DNA of 64,000 nt from Mugil cephalus (lineage: Eukaryota > Chordata > Actinopteri > Mugiliformes > Mugilidae): positions 5,535,501 through 5,599,500 of the forward strand of contig NC_061778.1 in the NCBI RefSeq assembly GCF_022458985.1, read 5' to 3'. The position numbers and the translations under genes are program-made. How positions within the stretch are numbered: position 1 is the stretch's first letter; every line of letters begins with the position of its first letter. This document shows, one piece after another, positions 35,571 to 49,533 of the stretch. The notes below the pieces were generated by a model. It searched no databases, had not been told where the DNA came from, and saw only the letters and a program-made list of their open reading frames with translations.

Positions 35571-38500
35571 AAACAAATTGTGCAAACTGTACGGCTTTAG
35601 AACAGAAGTAGTTTTTAATAAACGTTAGGCTTCATGCATGGCCTGTCGCAGAAGGGAGTGGCTCGCTGAAGAGCTAAATGGACACCGACTCTGATGCCTC
35701 GTGCAGAGACAGAGACCTGAGAAGAAACACAATTGACATGTTTCACTTCCTTCTTCGGCGCAAGAAAAATGCAGACGGGTTGAGAAAGACGGCAGGCGGG
35801 TCGAAAAAACGCAGACAGCTGAACGTCTCCACCGCCGGTCTGGGTTCAGCGCGAGGAACTCATCTCATGTCCTTGCTTAAAGAGAACAGGAAGTGAGCCC
35901 CCGCTCCCTGCAGCTGTTCAACATCACCCCGCAGCCGGTGACAGGAGGGACCTGTCCTTGCTGCTCCGCGCCGTTATCGCTCCTTGGCTCCTTTTACTTT
36001 CAGTCTCTCCCACTATTCCCAAGCTGATTGCTTAACGTCCCTCCTCCTCCTCCTCCTCCGCACTTTGCTTTGATGACCAGCAAACTCACTCCGCAATATC
36101 TGCGGCCTAAGTGATAAGTCGTCTGATGGCGTCAGACTGGAATGCGCTGGAGAACAACATTTGGGTTCTGCTTTCCAGCTTCCTGGTTCACTTTTGCGCC
36201 GACCCTTTCGGGAGCATGAATTCGACAGGTCGTCGTGCATCACGTCGCCATGTCTTGATTTGCATCACAGCCACCGATTGTGCTGCCCCTCCCTTTCTTT
36301 TTCTGGCATTCATAGCACAACTCATTTCCATCCCTCTTTTATTGACCACTAAAAAGACTCATGTCTCTCCTCACAGCTGCCAGTTCTCTCACATTTCCTG
36401 GGTGTGCACTCTCAATCCCCCCCCCCCACTCCGCCTCCGTGCACATTTTGAACCGAGGCCCACGTAAACATGGATCTCCCAGGCTTCACAGACGTACGCA
36501 TTCCACATGTTAATCACACGCTTTATTTTCCTTTTTCCCCTCTTGTTCTCAACATGACCTCACCACCTTGCTCCCTCCGCCCAAAACGTGGAACAGCACC
36601 AGCTAGCCCCGCAGCGCCTCAGCGTCCTAATCCACATCCCAGCCCTTTTCCTGAGCTCTCCTTTCTCATACGTGATAAATAGCAATTACCAGGGACCACC
36701 CACCCGTCATTCCATTATTTTGTAACCTCTAATTGTTTAACTCTTTCCTGTCCTTCGAAAACAAACGCCTCCTTCAGAGCGAGTCACAACAATAGAAGCA
36801 AAGGAAGAGGTTTTTACGCTGCTTTATCCAAACGGAACAACGTCCATCAGGCCTCTCGAACTTCCAGAAATAATTTGGTTAAATCTGGTTTAAGAAGTTC
36901 CCGACGTGGCCATATGCTGAAGGTGGACTCTGCGCTTTACGTCTTAATCGAAGATTAAACATTATGTTTTTAATTTAGTTTGCCGTAATTTATCAAAAGT
37001 GACTTAAACATGACGGCTGTATGGACGTTTTCAAAAGGCTTCCGCCCGCGTCCTTAACAATTCAACAGACGCAGCCTCAGACAAAGTCATTTGACGTACA
37101 TTAATATTCCTCCGTTTGCCTTTTCACGGCCGGGCCTTATCTCTAATGAGCTTCTCCGTGCAGAATGAAAATAATGTCAGACTCGGTGAAAACTCCTGAC
37201 TTAACAGACGCGCGCCGTGCATACAGTACATTTAAGGTGCAGTTTTATGATTAATGAAAAGTCCCACGGAATATGAAAATAAGTGTTTTAACTAGGGCTT
37301 TTCACAATTACATAATCTAATTATTACTCATAATAACGTCAACTTTCTAGTTAATCACTGGCCTCTGCTTCTTAATTTAAAAATGTTAATGCATACACAT
37401 TTAAGATGACAAAAGCGAGCGATATCTGTGATTCGTTATCAGTACCCAGCATATTTAACTCTGCTGGGACCCCCCTGGCTCTGTGGAAGAGTGGGAAACT
37501 ATGTTTGACTGCAGGGGAGAGCAGGGCAAACTATTTCTGGGGCTCCAGGCCTGGGAAAAAGCCCCTGAGCCGTGCAGGCAGCCTGGATCACAGCTCTTGC
37601 TCTGTAACCCCTCAGCTCCTAAGAGAGCGCGTCCCTGGATATGCAAGACCACATCTGGAGCACACTGTAATCTAGCATACAGAGCAATTGAGCATGGCTA
37701 AACAAGGAAACGATGAAAAAGAAAAAAGGAAAAAGCTTCTTAAAGCAACTCCTCAACCATGTGATTGAAGAAAAAAGGGGGGGTCTGGGTGCTACACATA
37801 GAGTAAACTCACTGTTTGTTCTTTAAGACATGAGAATCTTTTCCATTATTCATAGCGCATTAAATAATAAGTCTGTTTGTTTTAAGTCTGTTTAAACACC
37901 GGTTTCTTCCACATATTCTCATGTTGCTTGTAACACAGAGCTAGGAGGGCTGCCTGTGCTCTGATTGGTCAACTCCTATGGTCTGAGCAGGCACCGCCCA
38001 TTGGTGACAATAGCAAACTAGGCCACGCCCCCATTTGGATGAAAACAAACCACTGGTGGTAAATACAAAACCAACCCACCATCATTCCTTAATGTTAAAT
38101 TAATTAATCATGACATAAATAACAAATGTATTCATGGGTAGCCTTAACCCTTTATTAAAAGCAACCTTTAATGTAACGTAACTCTGCTCTGTCGTTACCT
38201 TCTATCATTTCAGTTCAGCATCAACATCATTTACTTTTTAACATGAATTTAGTTTTTTTTAACATCATAACTAGCAACTCTCGACGGACATTAGCTAACG
38301 TTAGCATCATAATTTAAAGTGATTCAGTATTTCCCACACATATCGACTATCAGAGTCCTACGTCTTTGCACCTTTGCCCACTCGTTTTATGGCCTGAAGC
38401 CATACCTTTATTCGGTTTTTGTGCCTCTCTCTTGAGGGGAGCAGAGAAAATCTCAGAGTTTAATCTTTTAAATTGGTTGAAGAACGATACACAATGCAGC

Positions 38501-39214
38501 AACTTCTCCTTTGCCTTCACCCATAAGGGGGCGTGGCCTCACAATTAGTACACGCCCCCAGTGCAGGATGAGTCATCAACAGGAAATCAACCGTGAAATA
38601 AGACACTTAGAAAAATACATTAAAAAAACAGAAAAAAATGAAGAATTGACTAATTGAAAAGAAATCCATGCTTCTTATACACGTATGCCACCAGAAAGGA
38701 ATGTCAATAATGGTATTTACACAGTGTCTGGACACACACAACAAATCAAGGTGCTACATCACGAAGTTGCCATTAACAACCACACAACAACCTTATATAA
38801 CACACAATGTCTAATGAAGAGATGATTAGAAACGGTTTCACAAATCTCCATAGTGCTCACTGGGCTGTGATTAGACATGTGAAGCTTAATCTCCACCAGT
38901 ATCTCCCGTCGCAGGAGGAGGATGGAGACACGCGGTTTCCTGTATGACCAGCAGATGTGGAAGGAGGAACACCGAGACAAAACGGATTCCACAAAGCCTG
39001 TTATTGTCCGTTCCTGTGATCCTCATTTCCAGAGGCAGGAGAGAAGGAGCACATGATATTAGTTGCAGTAAATCCTCACGTATTTGCGCGATGTAGCCGC
39101 GCCGGTCAGGGAGTAACGGGCCGTGTAATCTATCGTGGAGCTGATAAAGATTCTGTCTGGCTCAGGGTCTTTAACCCCTTCTCTCATAATAACTCTCAAT
39201 CTTCATAAGCTCTC
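35571..39214. other. gene-poor region upstream of rcsd1
   Basis: No exon could be recognised. Part may be rcsd1 intron 1. A CTC-rich stretch lies at about 36038-36058 and a C run at about 36417-36426. The block at 37060-37260 is listed separately as possibly regulatory. Confidence 0.4.
37060..37260. promoter_or_regulatory. candidate conserved non-coding block 1
   Basis: This repeat-free block of balanced composition has TACATTAATATTCC, CTTATCTCTAATGAGC and GAAAATAATG words, typical of homeodomain-site-rich vertebrate enhancers. Without alignment it is only a candidate. Confidence 0.2.
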
Positions 39215-39215
39215 A

Positions 39216-39239
39216 AACACACACACACACACACACACA
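39216..39239. repeat. (CA)n microsatellite
   Basis: About twelve AC units, followed by ATGCGCACACAC. Confidence 0.95.
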
Positions 39240-39677
39240 TATGCGCACACACAGTGGGAATCTGTGAAAGTGAAGATAAATAAAGCACACAGCTGTCCAG
39301 CGTGAGCTTGTTCAATCAGTCCGCCGCGCGTAATGGCCTAACGTTGAGTCTGCAGACTTTGTTTTCATAAGTCAGCGTGTTCTGCCAGGCGGGGAAAACC
39401 ACCACAGTGAGCAGCTCCTTTCTGCCTACACTTGTTAAGTGGTAAGAAAGCAGACAGGCGCTTTCCTTCCAGGAAAACATGATGTGTTTCTGGACCGGGC
39501 CGCATCTGAATATCTCACTTTTCCACTGCCCTCCCTGGCACTGTTTACATGTGTGTTTTCACATATTGTGTGTGTGTGAAGAAGTGTTTTTAGAAAGGTC
39601 CTCATTCAGAGGGATGAGGTAAATGCGCTCGCTCATCCACGAGCCGCCGCCGCCGCCTCCAGGGAAAAGGGAGGTGC

Positions 39678-39706
39678 CACACACACACACACACACACAC
39701 ACACAC
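39678..39706. repeat. (CA)n microsatellite
   Basis: About fourteen CA units, preceded by a GCCGCCGCCGCC stretch at about 39644-39657. Confidence 0.95.
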
Positions 39707-39709
39707 CAC

Positions 39710-42700
39710 ACACAGACTTGCACTGTGGACTAGGGAAACAAATATGAAATAAAATAATCATACACAAGGAAGGAAAATAAATCCACATGACCTGAGAACA
39801 GAAAGCTGCTGATAAAACTACATTCCCCCCCACAAAAAAAAAAAATCAAAAAAAAAATCACAAGACTAGAATGGGCCCGCGTTTTGCTTACATAGGATAA
39901 ATTCACCGGCCAACGGCCCTCAGAGATTTCTTTAACTGGAATTTGATTTGAGCCAGTTCAATGCAATCTGTGTTGTCGAGGCTTATCAGAAAACGTAAAC
40001 AGCTCTCAGCAGAGATTACTTCCTCCAAATGTTTGAACTCATGCGTGCGAGAAAACTTTGAGGATTCCACAACTTTGACTGCTCTGGTATTCCCATCCTC
40101 CCGGGTCCGGCAATCGCCGCGACAGAAACCATCTGGTCCGCGGATCAGGTGGTTGACACGGAGCAAAGACAGACATGTGATGACGCACCAGAGTGCAGAG
40201 TTGCATAACTGCATCAGACAGTTAACTTGTGCTAGTCTAGTTTAGTCTTTTCCTTGCCATCGGTGCAGTGACACGAGGGCTGAATGGAGTCGGGGTGAGT
40301 AGCCTGGTGTAGCCACGCCCATTACGAGGTGTGTTTCAACCCGCAGCATTGCCAGCTCCCAACGGAGAGACTCCAGACCACTTTTCCACTACAAAGTCGT
40401 GCTGGCTCCCAGATTAATACGGAGGATGCTTTCCTTCTCACTTTCCCGAGGTGATTGGTCTTATTTTCCTTCTTCCATTTCCTCTCTGCAGCATTTTCAA
40501 AGCCCATTCATTTCTCATGTATCTTGACAGAGATCTCTCTGCCTGGGCAACCTAAGATTGTGCAACCCACCATCACCACCACCGCCATCTTCATCTCGCA
40601 GGAAAATTCCGCATGATTAAACTGAAATGTTCCTGTAGGAGACTGTATCTAACCCCGGCCTTGACTTATTGGAGAAGGTGTAAATGTAATAATTCACTTA
40701 TAATAAATCTCGCTTTACTAAAATAGATTCATCTCCAAAAAACTGCCTCCACAAATTTAACATCTTACGGTACCAGGTGCATATTGAGAGGTTACTGTGA
40801 GGTTATAAAAAAAAAATAAAGTAAATTTATCTCCATATCAACTACAATGATAAAAAGGTTTCTCTTATATTGCATACTTTAAATGCACCCTATGACTCCA
40901 CACATGGTAGAATGAGCACCTCGATGCAGTTATAAAACTTTTATTACTATTAAATTGACATATGTTAGGTTTAATGTACATAATAAAACGATAATAATGT
41001 ACATTTCCTATATATCAACTATTTAAACTCTTACTGGGCCCCAGTCTTAGTCCAGTTTCCAAACTTGACATTGATAAGGACATTAATGACCCACTGTAAA
41101 CTTCTCTGTGGTCTGTTCCTGTGCTGTTATGCATTTTGAGTTTTTCCTTCCTACATATCACATGAACTCCAGAGAACTGGTGGGCTCACAACATGCTCAA
41201 ACGTGCAGAACGCGCCCGCCTTCCAAGTAAGAATCTCAGGATTTTTCTCACTCTGGGACATACGTCCAACCTAAATCAAGTTGTAGCACATGCCATAAGT
41301 TAAAAAAAAAAAAATGCAAAACACGACTTGGAAAGAATGGCAAAGAACACGCAGCTTGCAGCAGTTTATTGTGTTTGCACCAAGAAAAAAAAAAGAAGAG
41401 GATGGCTAGGTGCCAACGTGAGACGAGGGTGGGGGTTGAAAGAGGCGCAGTCGAATAGGGTTAACTGTTCTGCGGGGAGGCTTGTAAGTAAGTGATGAAC
41501 TCACAATGTTTTTTTGTAGTTTCCACTTCCTCTGCCTGTTCTCGAAATCCCTCTGCTCGTATGCCTCACGATTCAACGTGTTTGACAGTCTACAGGCTTT
41601 CTACTGACTGTTCCGTTTATTTGAAGTGGGGCTGCGCGAGGTACTCGTCTACCGCCGGTGTGTTAAATATAGTCTGGTGGCGGAGTGTCGGGCAAAGCCC
41701 CCGGTTTTGGTGACGCAGGGGAGGGGCAATAGTAGCAGAGTAAAAAACTGGTTAGAAGAACCACCTTAAACAAATACATATTTAGACCATTATCACTTTG
41801 TTATTTGCAATACAACAGGGAACTGAAACTATTATATGATTCACTTCATAGCAACCATTATAAACCATCAACCATTGACAAAAAAAACACAAACTTTACC
41901 TTGGAGAACACACGTCTCTAGTCTACTGCTGTGTTAAATTACACATTAAAAGCCACCTATTTAAAGCCCGGCTTGGGTGTTTTAAAGATCAGTGTACTAT
42001 CTTGTCTGAGGTTCCCACCCTACATATCTCCCTGCACCATGCATCGCTTTGGACCGAAACTCCAGAGAGAGGCAGACTATGCGCTGACATGCGCAGTAAA
42101 TGATAACGTAGTTTAGGAAAAGCACACTTTGCAATAAAAAAACAATGTGGGCAGTTAAGGAATCGTGAGACTTTATGAAGCGTTTGATTGGTCGTAAAGG
42201 TGCGAATAAGCTCCAATGAGCCCAGCTCCCAAACTGTTAAAGGGAAGCGAGCATGGGGATGTAAATTGAGGCAGTCAACCAGAGATGAAAACACAACAAC
42301 ACAACAAATATTATCTATCCAGGAAGTCTCACATCTAACTGAAACAATACAATGACTAATTATTTGCCCACGTATGTGAACATCTTCTGGATCTAAGCCT
42401 GCTGAAAATGCAGAGCAAATAAAACCACAGTAAAATACACTTTAAAGTTCGGAAAGCTGTGTCGTTTTTCGCCGTCTTTCTTATCTTTTGTTGCTGCGTT
42501 GCACATTTTGCCGCTCTTTAGCTCTCTGTGTGTGGTTTAACTAAAGAATAATCGCCCCATTGATGCATGGCGTGCGTTTGTGTCCCCATCTGGGAGCGTG
42601 AGGTGTGAACTCTATCAGATCACAACAGCATTTCTAAACAGCGCCACATGTGATAAGCAAGGATTCAAGGCTGTGCAACGCGCAGCAACATGTGTTTGGC

Positions 42701-44150
42701 TTTTCACAAAAAAAAAAACCTTCACGACTTCAGTGTCGCCCTCATCCCCCAGGAGGCTAAGTTTGTTGTGAAACTAACGGCAAACATCTGCAAGAAAATG
42801 AAGTGAAAAGGCTTTTGCAAAAAAACAACAGATTTTGCAATTACACGCCTTTTGCACAGTGTGACTTGTTTACCCATCTAGAGACAAATATAAAATATGT
42901 GAAGATAAGATAGAAAAAAACATGCAAAGACAATACTAGAGAAAGCTGATGTTGTTCACAGGATGTTAGATTTAAAAAAAAAAAAAATAGCACAACAGGA
43001 AGCTTCAGTGAAAATGGCTTTTAAAGTCACATGGCAGTTTGTGCTCTTCATTCAAGTCATCTGATCATCGTTCAGGAGCGGGACCTTAATGGGCTCTATT
43101 AGCCATAGAGTTAGGAAATATTTTATCAGTGGCAGCTCCTCACTGGACTCTCTGTATCCAAATTAACAGCAAGCTAAGATAAGATGATCTCCTCAGATCA
43201 CACAGCAGTACGAACAGTGACGACTGCACTGTTCACGTTTATCTGTTCTCGTGGATGTAAAGGCAACTTTTGACATCAACAACGAATAAACTGACGACTC
43301 ATCTGGCTCAGTTCAACTCATTCAACAGAACTTTGCTCGTCTCTCTTTCAAAGCACCAGTTGCCTCCATGGAATCAAGGCCACTGCATTAAGACCTTCCT
43401 GACGCACTGGGCGTTTATTAAAATATTAAAAACGTTCTTGTTCTTGCCTGTGCTTGTCCTCCTTTGGACTTGTGAGAAGCCATCAGTCACTGCTTGAAGA
43501 TGAAGAACCGAATGCGGTCCACATGCCCAGATGTGTTCCTGCCCTGCCCACTTTAATAAGGAGACATCAGGAGGTAACTTGTGCGCCCTTTATTCTATAA
43601 ATTAGCACGTCTGCTATACACACCCAAGCAAAGCAGCAGGTCCGTCCACTGGGACAGTGTCGATATATTTGTGATGTCCATGTCAAATAAACAGACCTCC
43701 TCCGAATTCTGTACTGCAGAGTCCAAAACTAACGGTTGTGCAAGTCCAAAGTTACTGCTAATGCTAGTGGTATTAATAAACGTCAAAATAAAAGTCATGC
43801 AACAAATGCACATCCTCCCAGAGGTCAGTCAAACGGCGTCGAAAGAACTCCCTGAGCTTGAGAGTCTATGAGAACGATCTGGGTAATTTGCAGCCAAATT
43901 GAAATAACCCAAAATACACCAATACACAACCAGCTGTGTGTGTAATCTGAGCAGGGATCCAGTCACAGACTTTAACGCTGCGGTTTCCTTGATGCCAATC
44001 CTTCACATTCCTCTGACTTCACAGTTGCTGAGATGTCTGTTTTAAGTTGAATGAACCACCCATCCTGCACTGAAGTACATGAAGCCTCAAATGAGTGTTC
44101 CCTGGTTCTAGCTTGTAGTACGACAAGCAGTTCCAGTACACTCTGGTTCA
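39710..44150. other. gene-poor region
   Basis: I found no coding exon, RNA gene or clear transposon here. Short A or T runs are scattered throughout. Confidence 0.4.
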
Positions 44151-44152
44151 TA

Positions 44153-44174
44153 GTAATAATAATAATAATAATAA
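44153..44174. repeat. (AAT)n microsatellite
   Basis: About seven AAT/TAA units. Confidence 0.9.
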
Positions 44175-44175
44175 C

Positions 44176-47005
44176 ACTGTGGCATTATGACATACTGTCG
44201 CAGGGTATAAGGGGAAAAACTCATTAGCGAACGTCTGGCCGCTACACACTGAGTTCCTGTGTTATTGCTCTCTTAACTTTACTATGGATTACATAATAAA
44301 TGTGCACGCCATATGGTTGGCAAGGCAATCCCAAATACTCACTCCTCCAGCTGCGGTGATGTTCTTTCCATCAAAGGAAAACCACCACTCCACAAACCAA
44401 CACACACATACAGTAAAATAAAAAAATTTAAAAAAATCCTCAGGTGCATGCGTACGCTCATAAAACCTGCACAATTTTCCAGTTTGGCTTTTGGCAGCTT
44501 TTCGTTCCAACACGGGAAACACACCCAAAAAAAAAAAATTCCACGTGTGTTAATTTTCTCTTAGGGCTTTGCTTGAGGCTGTGGACGTAAATGAATGTTT
44601 GGGAACACGAAGCAATATTTGTTGAAGGTAGAAACCCACACAGGACATCGGTGACGTGTGAAGTCGCCCGAGCGGTATCAGTCCTGAGTGACAGATCGAT
44701 CGCACGTGACAGTTCAGGCAGTTCAGCCAAACTGCAGCTTTAAAAGAAAACCTCAAAGCTAATTTTCTCAGCAACACGTCCTTTTTACCACCGGAAGACG
44801 ATTTTCACTTCACTTTGAATGTGGTGAACACGAAGCAATAAGCATTACTTGGGTGTCATCAGTATATCCAGACTGATGGCTTTGCAACAAAGCTGCTGGT
44901 TGATGATCGTCATGAGGAACAATCTAAAGAAGTCAGCCAGTGGGTTGCCACCAGTTTCACTTCAGATTTTAAGCCCCAAAAAGCATTAGAGCTTCTGTAG
45001 AAGCGAATAAACCAATCGCTGAAGAACGCTTAGCCTGTGATATTTTACGAATCTTCATCCAGAAACATTTGAACTCCATCTCAGAGTGTTCTGCTTCTAC
45101 ATGAAAGCTGTATCGCACAGAAAACAGATAATATCAGAAATTGGTGTTTACCTAAAAAAAAGCCCCCTATCTCTTTCATATTTCCCAGATTTGGGACCAG
45201 TTCAAATTGTTTTCTCTCAGATTTAGCAGGAGGGAGCAAAGAATAAGATCTTCTGTCCGAGCCGGACTGAACCGAATCCTAAAGTGGTGTAACTTTGTGG
45301 GAGTAGTTACTAATGTGCTCCCTCGTGTGCCGTGGAGGAGGAGGGGGGGAAAAAATGGGTGGTTCTCTTCCTATTCGGTCCATGACATTTAAGGATGATG
45401 TTAAAAGTCTGAGGGAACAGCTTGTTTTGCAGGGAGGAGTTCCACAGACCTGCGACCAAACCCTGCAGGAAAAACACATGGGTGGAAGGACTTAGACAGG
45501 AGTCCCACAGTGTGCCGTGAAGAGGCATGCCTTCCTCCTTTGGCCTTTGGCGTGAAGACGGGAGGCAACTAAAGACTTAAAAGTGTACGACACGCACATC
45601 ACTGTGCAGAACGTGGCTCGTGACAGATGTTCTATTAGCTCCATTTCCTTCCTGTGTACACAGTGGAGTCACTTGTTATGAAATCTACATTTAAAGCACA
45701 TCAGCCTGAAGCTCATACACACTGAGCAACAACAGAGGGAAACTTTTGGGGAATTTTTACGCACAGACATGCTTTAGAGACTTTGTACGCACACCATGTG
45801 TAGACGGTGTATACATCTCACACACAATGTCACGTTTAAGCCTAAAAAGATGTCAACAAACTAAGTTACACCTGCACATAATGATCCAGGGGGCGACTGC
45901 CAGAAAAACAACAAAAACAAAAACATCAGGATTATAACATGTCACACAAACAAACCTCCAGAAATATCCCAATAATAACAAAGAGCGTCTAAAATACTAT
46001 AAACTCACTCCCTGGGCTCCTATGATGTAATGTTTTAATTTCAACCGCCCACAAAACCACCCCGTTCAATGTTAAAAACATCTGGTTGAAAAGTACAGGC
46101 TGTCACAGAGCAGTGCGCCCGGAGTCATAAAGTTGGTACCTCCATCCTGGGAGATGCGCCAGAAGATCGTCCCCTCCCGATTAGCTTTTTTTATTTATTT
46201 ATTTTTTCTTCTTCCTCCACTTCGGCCTCTTGGAGCAAACTGCCTCCTCCTCCTCCTGCTGCTGCTGCTGCTGCTGGTCGAGAGAAAAGTGAGGAGCTCA
46301 GCGGAGTCAGAGGGAAGCTCTGTGTTTATATCTGGAGCCAAATCAGCCTCATGGACGCGGAGGAGGAGTCCGCAACTTTTACGCACGCTTGGCTCCTTCG
46401 GCGCTGTCAAGAGACTGGGTTGGAAAAGCACTTCCCTTAGTACACTTTCAAAATGAAAGCAACCGTGTGTGGGGGCGGGCAGAAGTTCTAAAACCGTAAG
46501 TTTATTTCAATTTTCTTTCTTTCTTTCTTGTGGGAACAAAAACTAGTGGCCATGCGGAGGCTGCATGGTTGCAGGCATTTTGATCGTGCTTGTTAGCCAC
46601 GATCAAATATCCACTCTGTCCTTTGACACATCTAAAAAGTTCCTCTGAGCAGAGTAGAAGCAGAATTCCACCAAATAAAACTTGTAGATAAAAAAAATGG
46701 AAACTATTTATCTTAATTTTACTTCCACCAGTCGAGTGCAGATAGTGTATAAATATGTCATCTTTTTTTTTCTTGTTCCACCCGTAACTTAAATGTGCAA
46801 ACGATTGTTGTGAAGGCACCGTTTTCTTACATGTGGTATTTCTCTGCCTTCCTCTGACTTGACTCAGCTGTGCGAGGTGAGTAGTCAGATAGTTTGTGTG
46901 CCTAATTGTTCTCTTCAACCTGTTGGGGTCGAGTTTAATTCTCGTCCTGTCAGAAGCTTCCATCCCTTTATTACTCAGTAGCTGGTATTTATCCCTCAGT
47001 ATGAA
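44176..47005. other. gene-poor region with GC-richer core
   Basis: No coding exon could be supported. Around 46180-46290 there are CTCCTC and GCTGCT runs, translated as poly-Leu in one frame, followed by a relatively G+C-rich stretch to about 46480. This could be a promoter or first exon, for instance of rcsd1, but I cannot show it. Confidence 0.3.
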
Positions 47006-47009
47006 CTCA

Positions 47010-47027
47010 GTATATATATATATATAA
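47010..47027. repeat. (TA)n microsatellite
   Basis: About nine TA units. Confidence 0.9.
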
Positions 47028-47679
47028 ACACACTGTACAGTCACTTAAACTCAATCTGACTTAATTAGAAAATTTAAAGACAGGATAATTTGATTCAGTT
47101 TTAATGTGAATTTAATGTTGAAATCTAAATGTAAATGATTCATTTTCCATCCCACTACTGTCTGTGGTAAGTTTAGATATTTTCTTTTAATGTGTCACAT
47201 CCATCTAATTACATTCTAATTTAAAGTGTACATGGATTTGCAGCCCCACCGCCCCCCATCTGTAAATACTTCAGCACTTTCATGATACCTGTTCCCCTCT
47301 CATTGTTCTGAATATTGTCTTCTGTTTCTCCTCAGTTAACACAGCCGTGGGCTTTTGTTTCTCGTTTTGTTCTCATTTTGTTCTTATTCCGAGTTTTTCC
47401 GTGTGCAGATGAAAGAGCTGGGAGTGACCCTGCTTGTCCAGCCTGGGCCCAGCAGGAAGGGGAATCAGTCACTAGAGTGGTCTGCGGCGTGGAAGTGGAG
47501 AGAAGGCATCTAATGGACCGGCTTCTCACCCACCAAAGACACGCCACAGAGCCGCTGGTGTAATGGAAACACGGCTAATAGAAACACCAAAGGGAGGGGG
47601 CGAAAAATAACCATACGTTTAAAAAAGAAATGTCTTTGAAACTTCTATTTTTCAGCAAATACATCTTTTTGTTCAGCTG

Positions 47680-48170
47680 TCAAACAGCCAAAGGCCGGAC
47701 GTGATCTGGTTCGAGAGCTCTGGATCTGAAGGACCAGGCAATTTGTCTCTCGGTTGACCCAACATGAAACACTTCTCACGGATGCTTTCGCAGACACTGA
47801 GTAGATATAAATTAGCCTCCAAATTGCGGGAAACTCTACTAATTTGGAGAAAGAAGCAGGGTATTGACTGCTCCGTGTGCAGCGCGGTTCATTAAGCAAT
47901 GGAAGCTGCGTACTAAAAGCTTTAAAAGACGGGGCGATTAGTGATTTATAAATTAAGCTCGTTATCGGTGCCATTAAAGAGCCGTGGGAGCTCACCGTGG
48001 ATTGCGGAAGGCAAAGATGCATTCGTGTTTGTTGTCTTACAGTCACCCAGCTGTGACAGCAAGAGCACAGAGGTGTCACGGGAACACGTCCGGCGGCTCT
48101 GCAGGGCACAGAAACACAATTGGTAATTGGTGAAATTACACAAACCATTTCAGGCTCACGCCTCCAAATG
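47680..48170. promoter_or_regulatory. candidate conserved non-coding block 2
   Basis: This is nearly 500 bases without simple repeats or coding signal. It contains TGATTTATAAATTAAGC, GTGCCATTAAAG, ACACAATTGGTAATTGG and GATATAAATTAGCC words. The density of ATTA-type sites with G+C-balanced flanks is what developmental enhancers look like. Candidate only. Confidence 0.25.
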
Positions 48171-49036
48171 CTCAATACACTGGGCTCTCCGCTGAAGCTA
48201 AGTGAACATTTTCAACAACAACAACAAAAAAAAAGTTATTTGCCTTTCCAAAGACGTTAAATTGAGGAGGACGTTGAGTGAAAGAGATGGCGTCAGAGGC
48301 AACAACAAGAGCAGCCTGGTTGCAGACCCTTAGCCTAAATAACCTCCATTTTAACTGAGCCTCCTGCAGCCGCATGCTCTGACTAGTAGTAGGCGCTGGG
48401 AGCCAAACAGGAAGGGAATATGCGTTGCTGATAATTTGTGGAAATGGGCTGAAGGGGGGCAGCCGATAAAGATTTCTTGCAGGGAAAGGTGAAAACAAGG
48501 AGCTTTTATCTCACAGCCCGGTGTTTATGTGGGTTCAAAAGCAACGCCTGACCATTTTAAATCCCAGGAAACTGCTGTAATTTGCTCCTTCATGTGCTGC
48601 CGCCTTCCGAGTGCAGCGAAGGACGCTTTAGCGCCTCCCTCTGGCGGAAAGGTTCATTCCATTTCAGTCAAGTCTGCAGCTGAGTCAGACAATTCGTTTC
48701 CCAGAAGAGGTAAACTGAAAAGGCAGCAAGTTTCACGGAGAAATGAATGCAAGTGAAGAACATACTGAAAAGCAGACTAGTAATAGGCTAATAGGTTGAA
48801 ATATATGCAAATCTGTGTAGCTACTGCCATTTCAGCATATTCCTTAAAACCCTGACTCAGTTCTACTATAATAACGTATTTCATTATTTTTCTCTAAAGG
48901 CCGTGATTCTTGTTTAATCATAAAGCTATAATCATGAGAACGATGTTCCCCTGAATGATGAAAGGCACTGACACTTTTCTGCTGCAGACCCTTTGAAGTG
49001 CATGTCACACTGGAAGTCAAGAGGATGATGGTTCAC

Positions 49037-49062
49037 CATCATCATCATCATCATCATCATCC
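49037..49062. repeat. (CAT)n microsatellite
   Basis: About eight CAT units. Confidence 0.9.
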
Positions 49063-49424
49063 TTGATGGAGAACATGTCCTACCTCATGCACGGCACTAC
49101 GAGAGCCCTGGGCATCTCCTTCACTGACAGGATGACTCACCCGTCGTGTGTGGTGTGCGGTGTGTGTTTTCCCTGCTGCTGTCAGTCTCTGCAACCAAGC
49201 CACTTCCCAGTAGACCAAACACAAACCACAGTTTAGATCGCTTCGTTTGATGTGCAACGGCTTTACAGAGATACATCGTTGTGTAATAGTTGTGTGACAT
49301 TTCCAGTGTGTGGTAATCTGTGGAATATCAGTATTACCAGTGTTACAAATATTTAAAATGTGCACGTATACAGTAATGTTAACACAAAATTGGGAACTGA
49401 AAATCTGTATAATTCTTCCCTATA

Positions 49425-49533
49425 GGTTTTTTATTTATTTATTTTATTATTTTGTACTTATTTTTTTCAGATCCTATGTGCTGCTGTACCATTTTCACCA
49501 TTGTGAATATTCCCACTGTGGGATCAATAAAGG
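49425..49533 (+). repeat. LINE 3' tail feeding a tandem array
   Basis: T-rich sequence with CCCACTGTGGGATCAATAAA then GGATTATC, the classic 3' terminus of a teleost LINE, continuing without a break into ATCGT-type tandem units. Confidence 0.65.

Noticed and set aside
46133-46456. 107-codon plus-strand frame with a poly-Leu stretch resembling a signal peptide
   Set aside because: The leucines come from CTC/CTG microsatellite sequence. No homology to any known secreted protein was recognised, and no splice partners were found.
46502-47044. 180-codon minus-strand frame
   Set aside because: It runs through low-complexity AT-rich sequence and a TA microsatellite, and has no similarity I recognise.
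47645-48175. 176-codon minus-strand frame
   Set aside because: The composition is not protein-like, and the block looks more like regulatory DNA.
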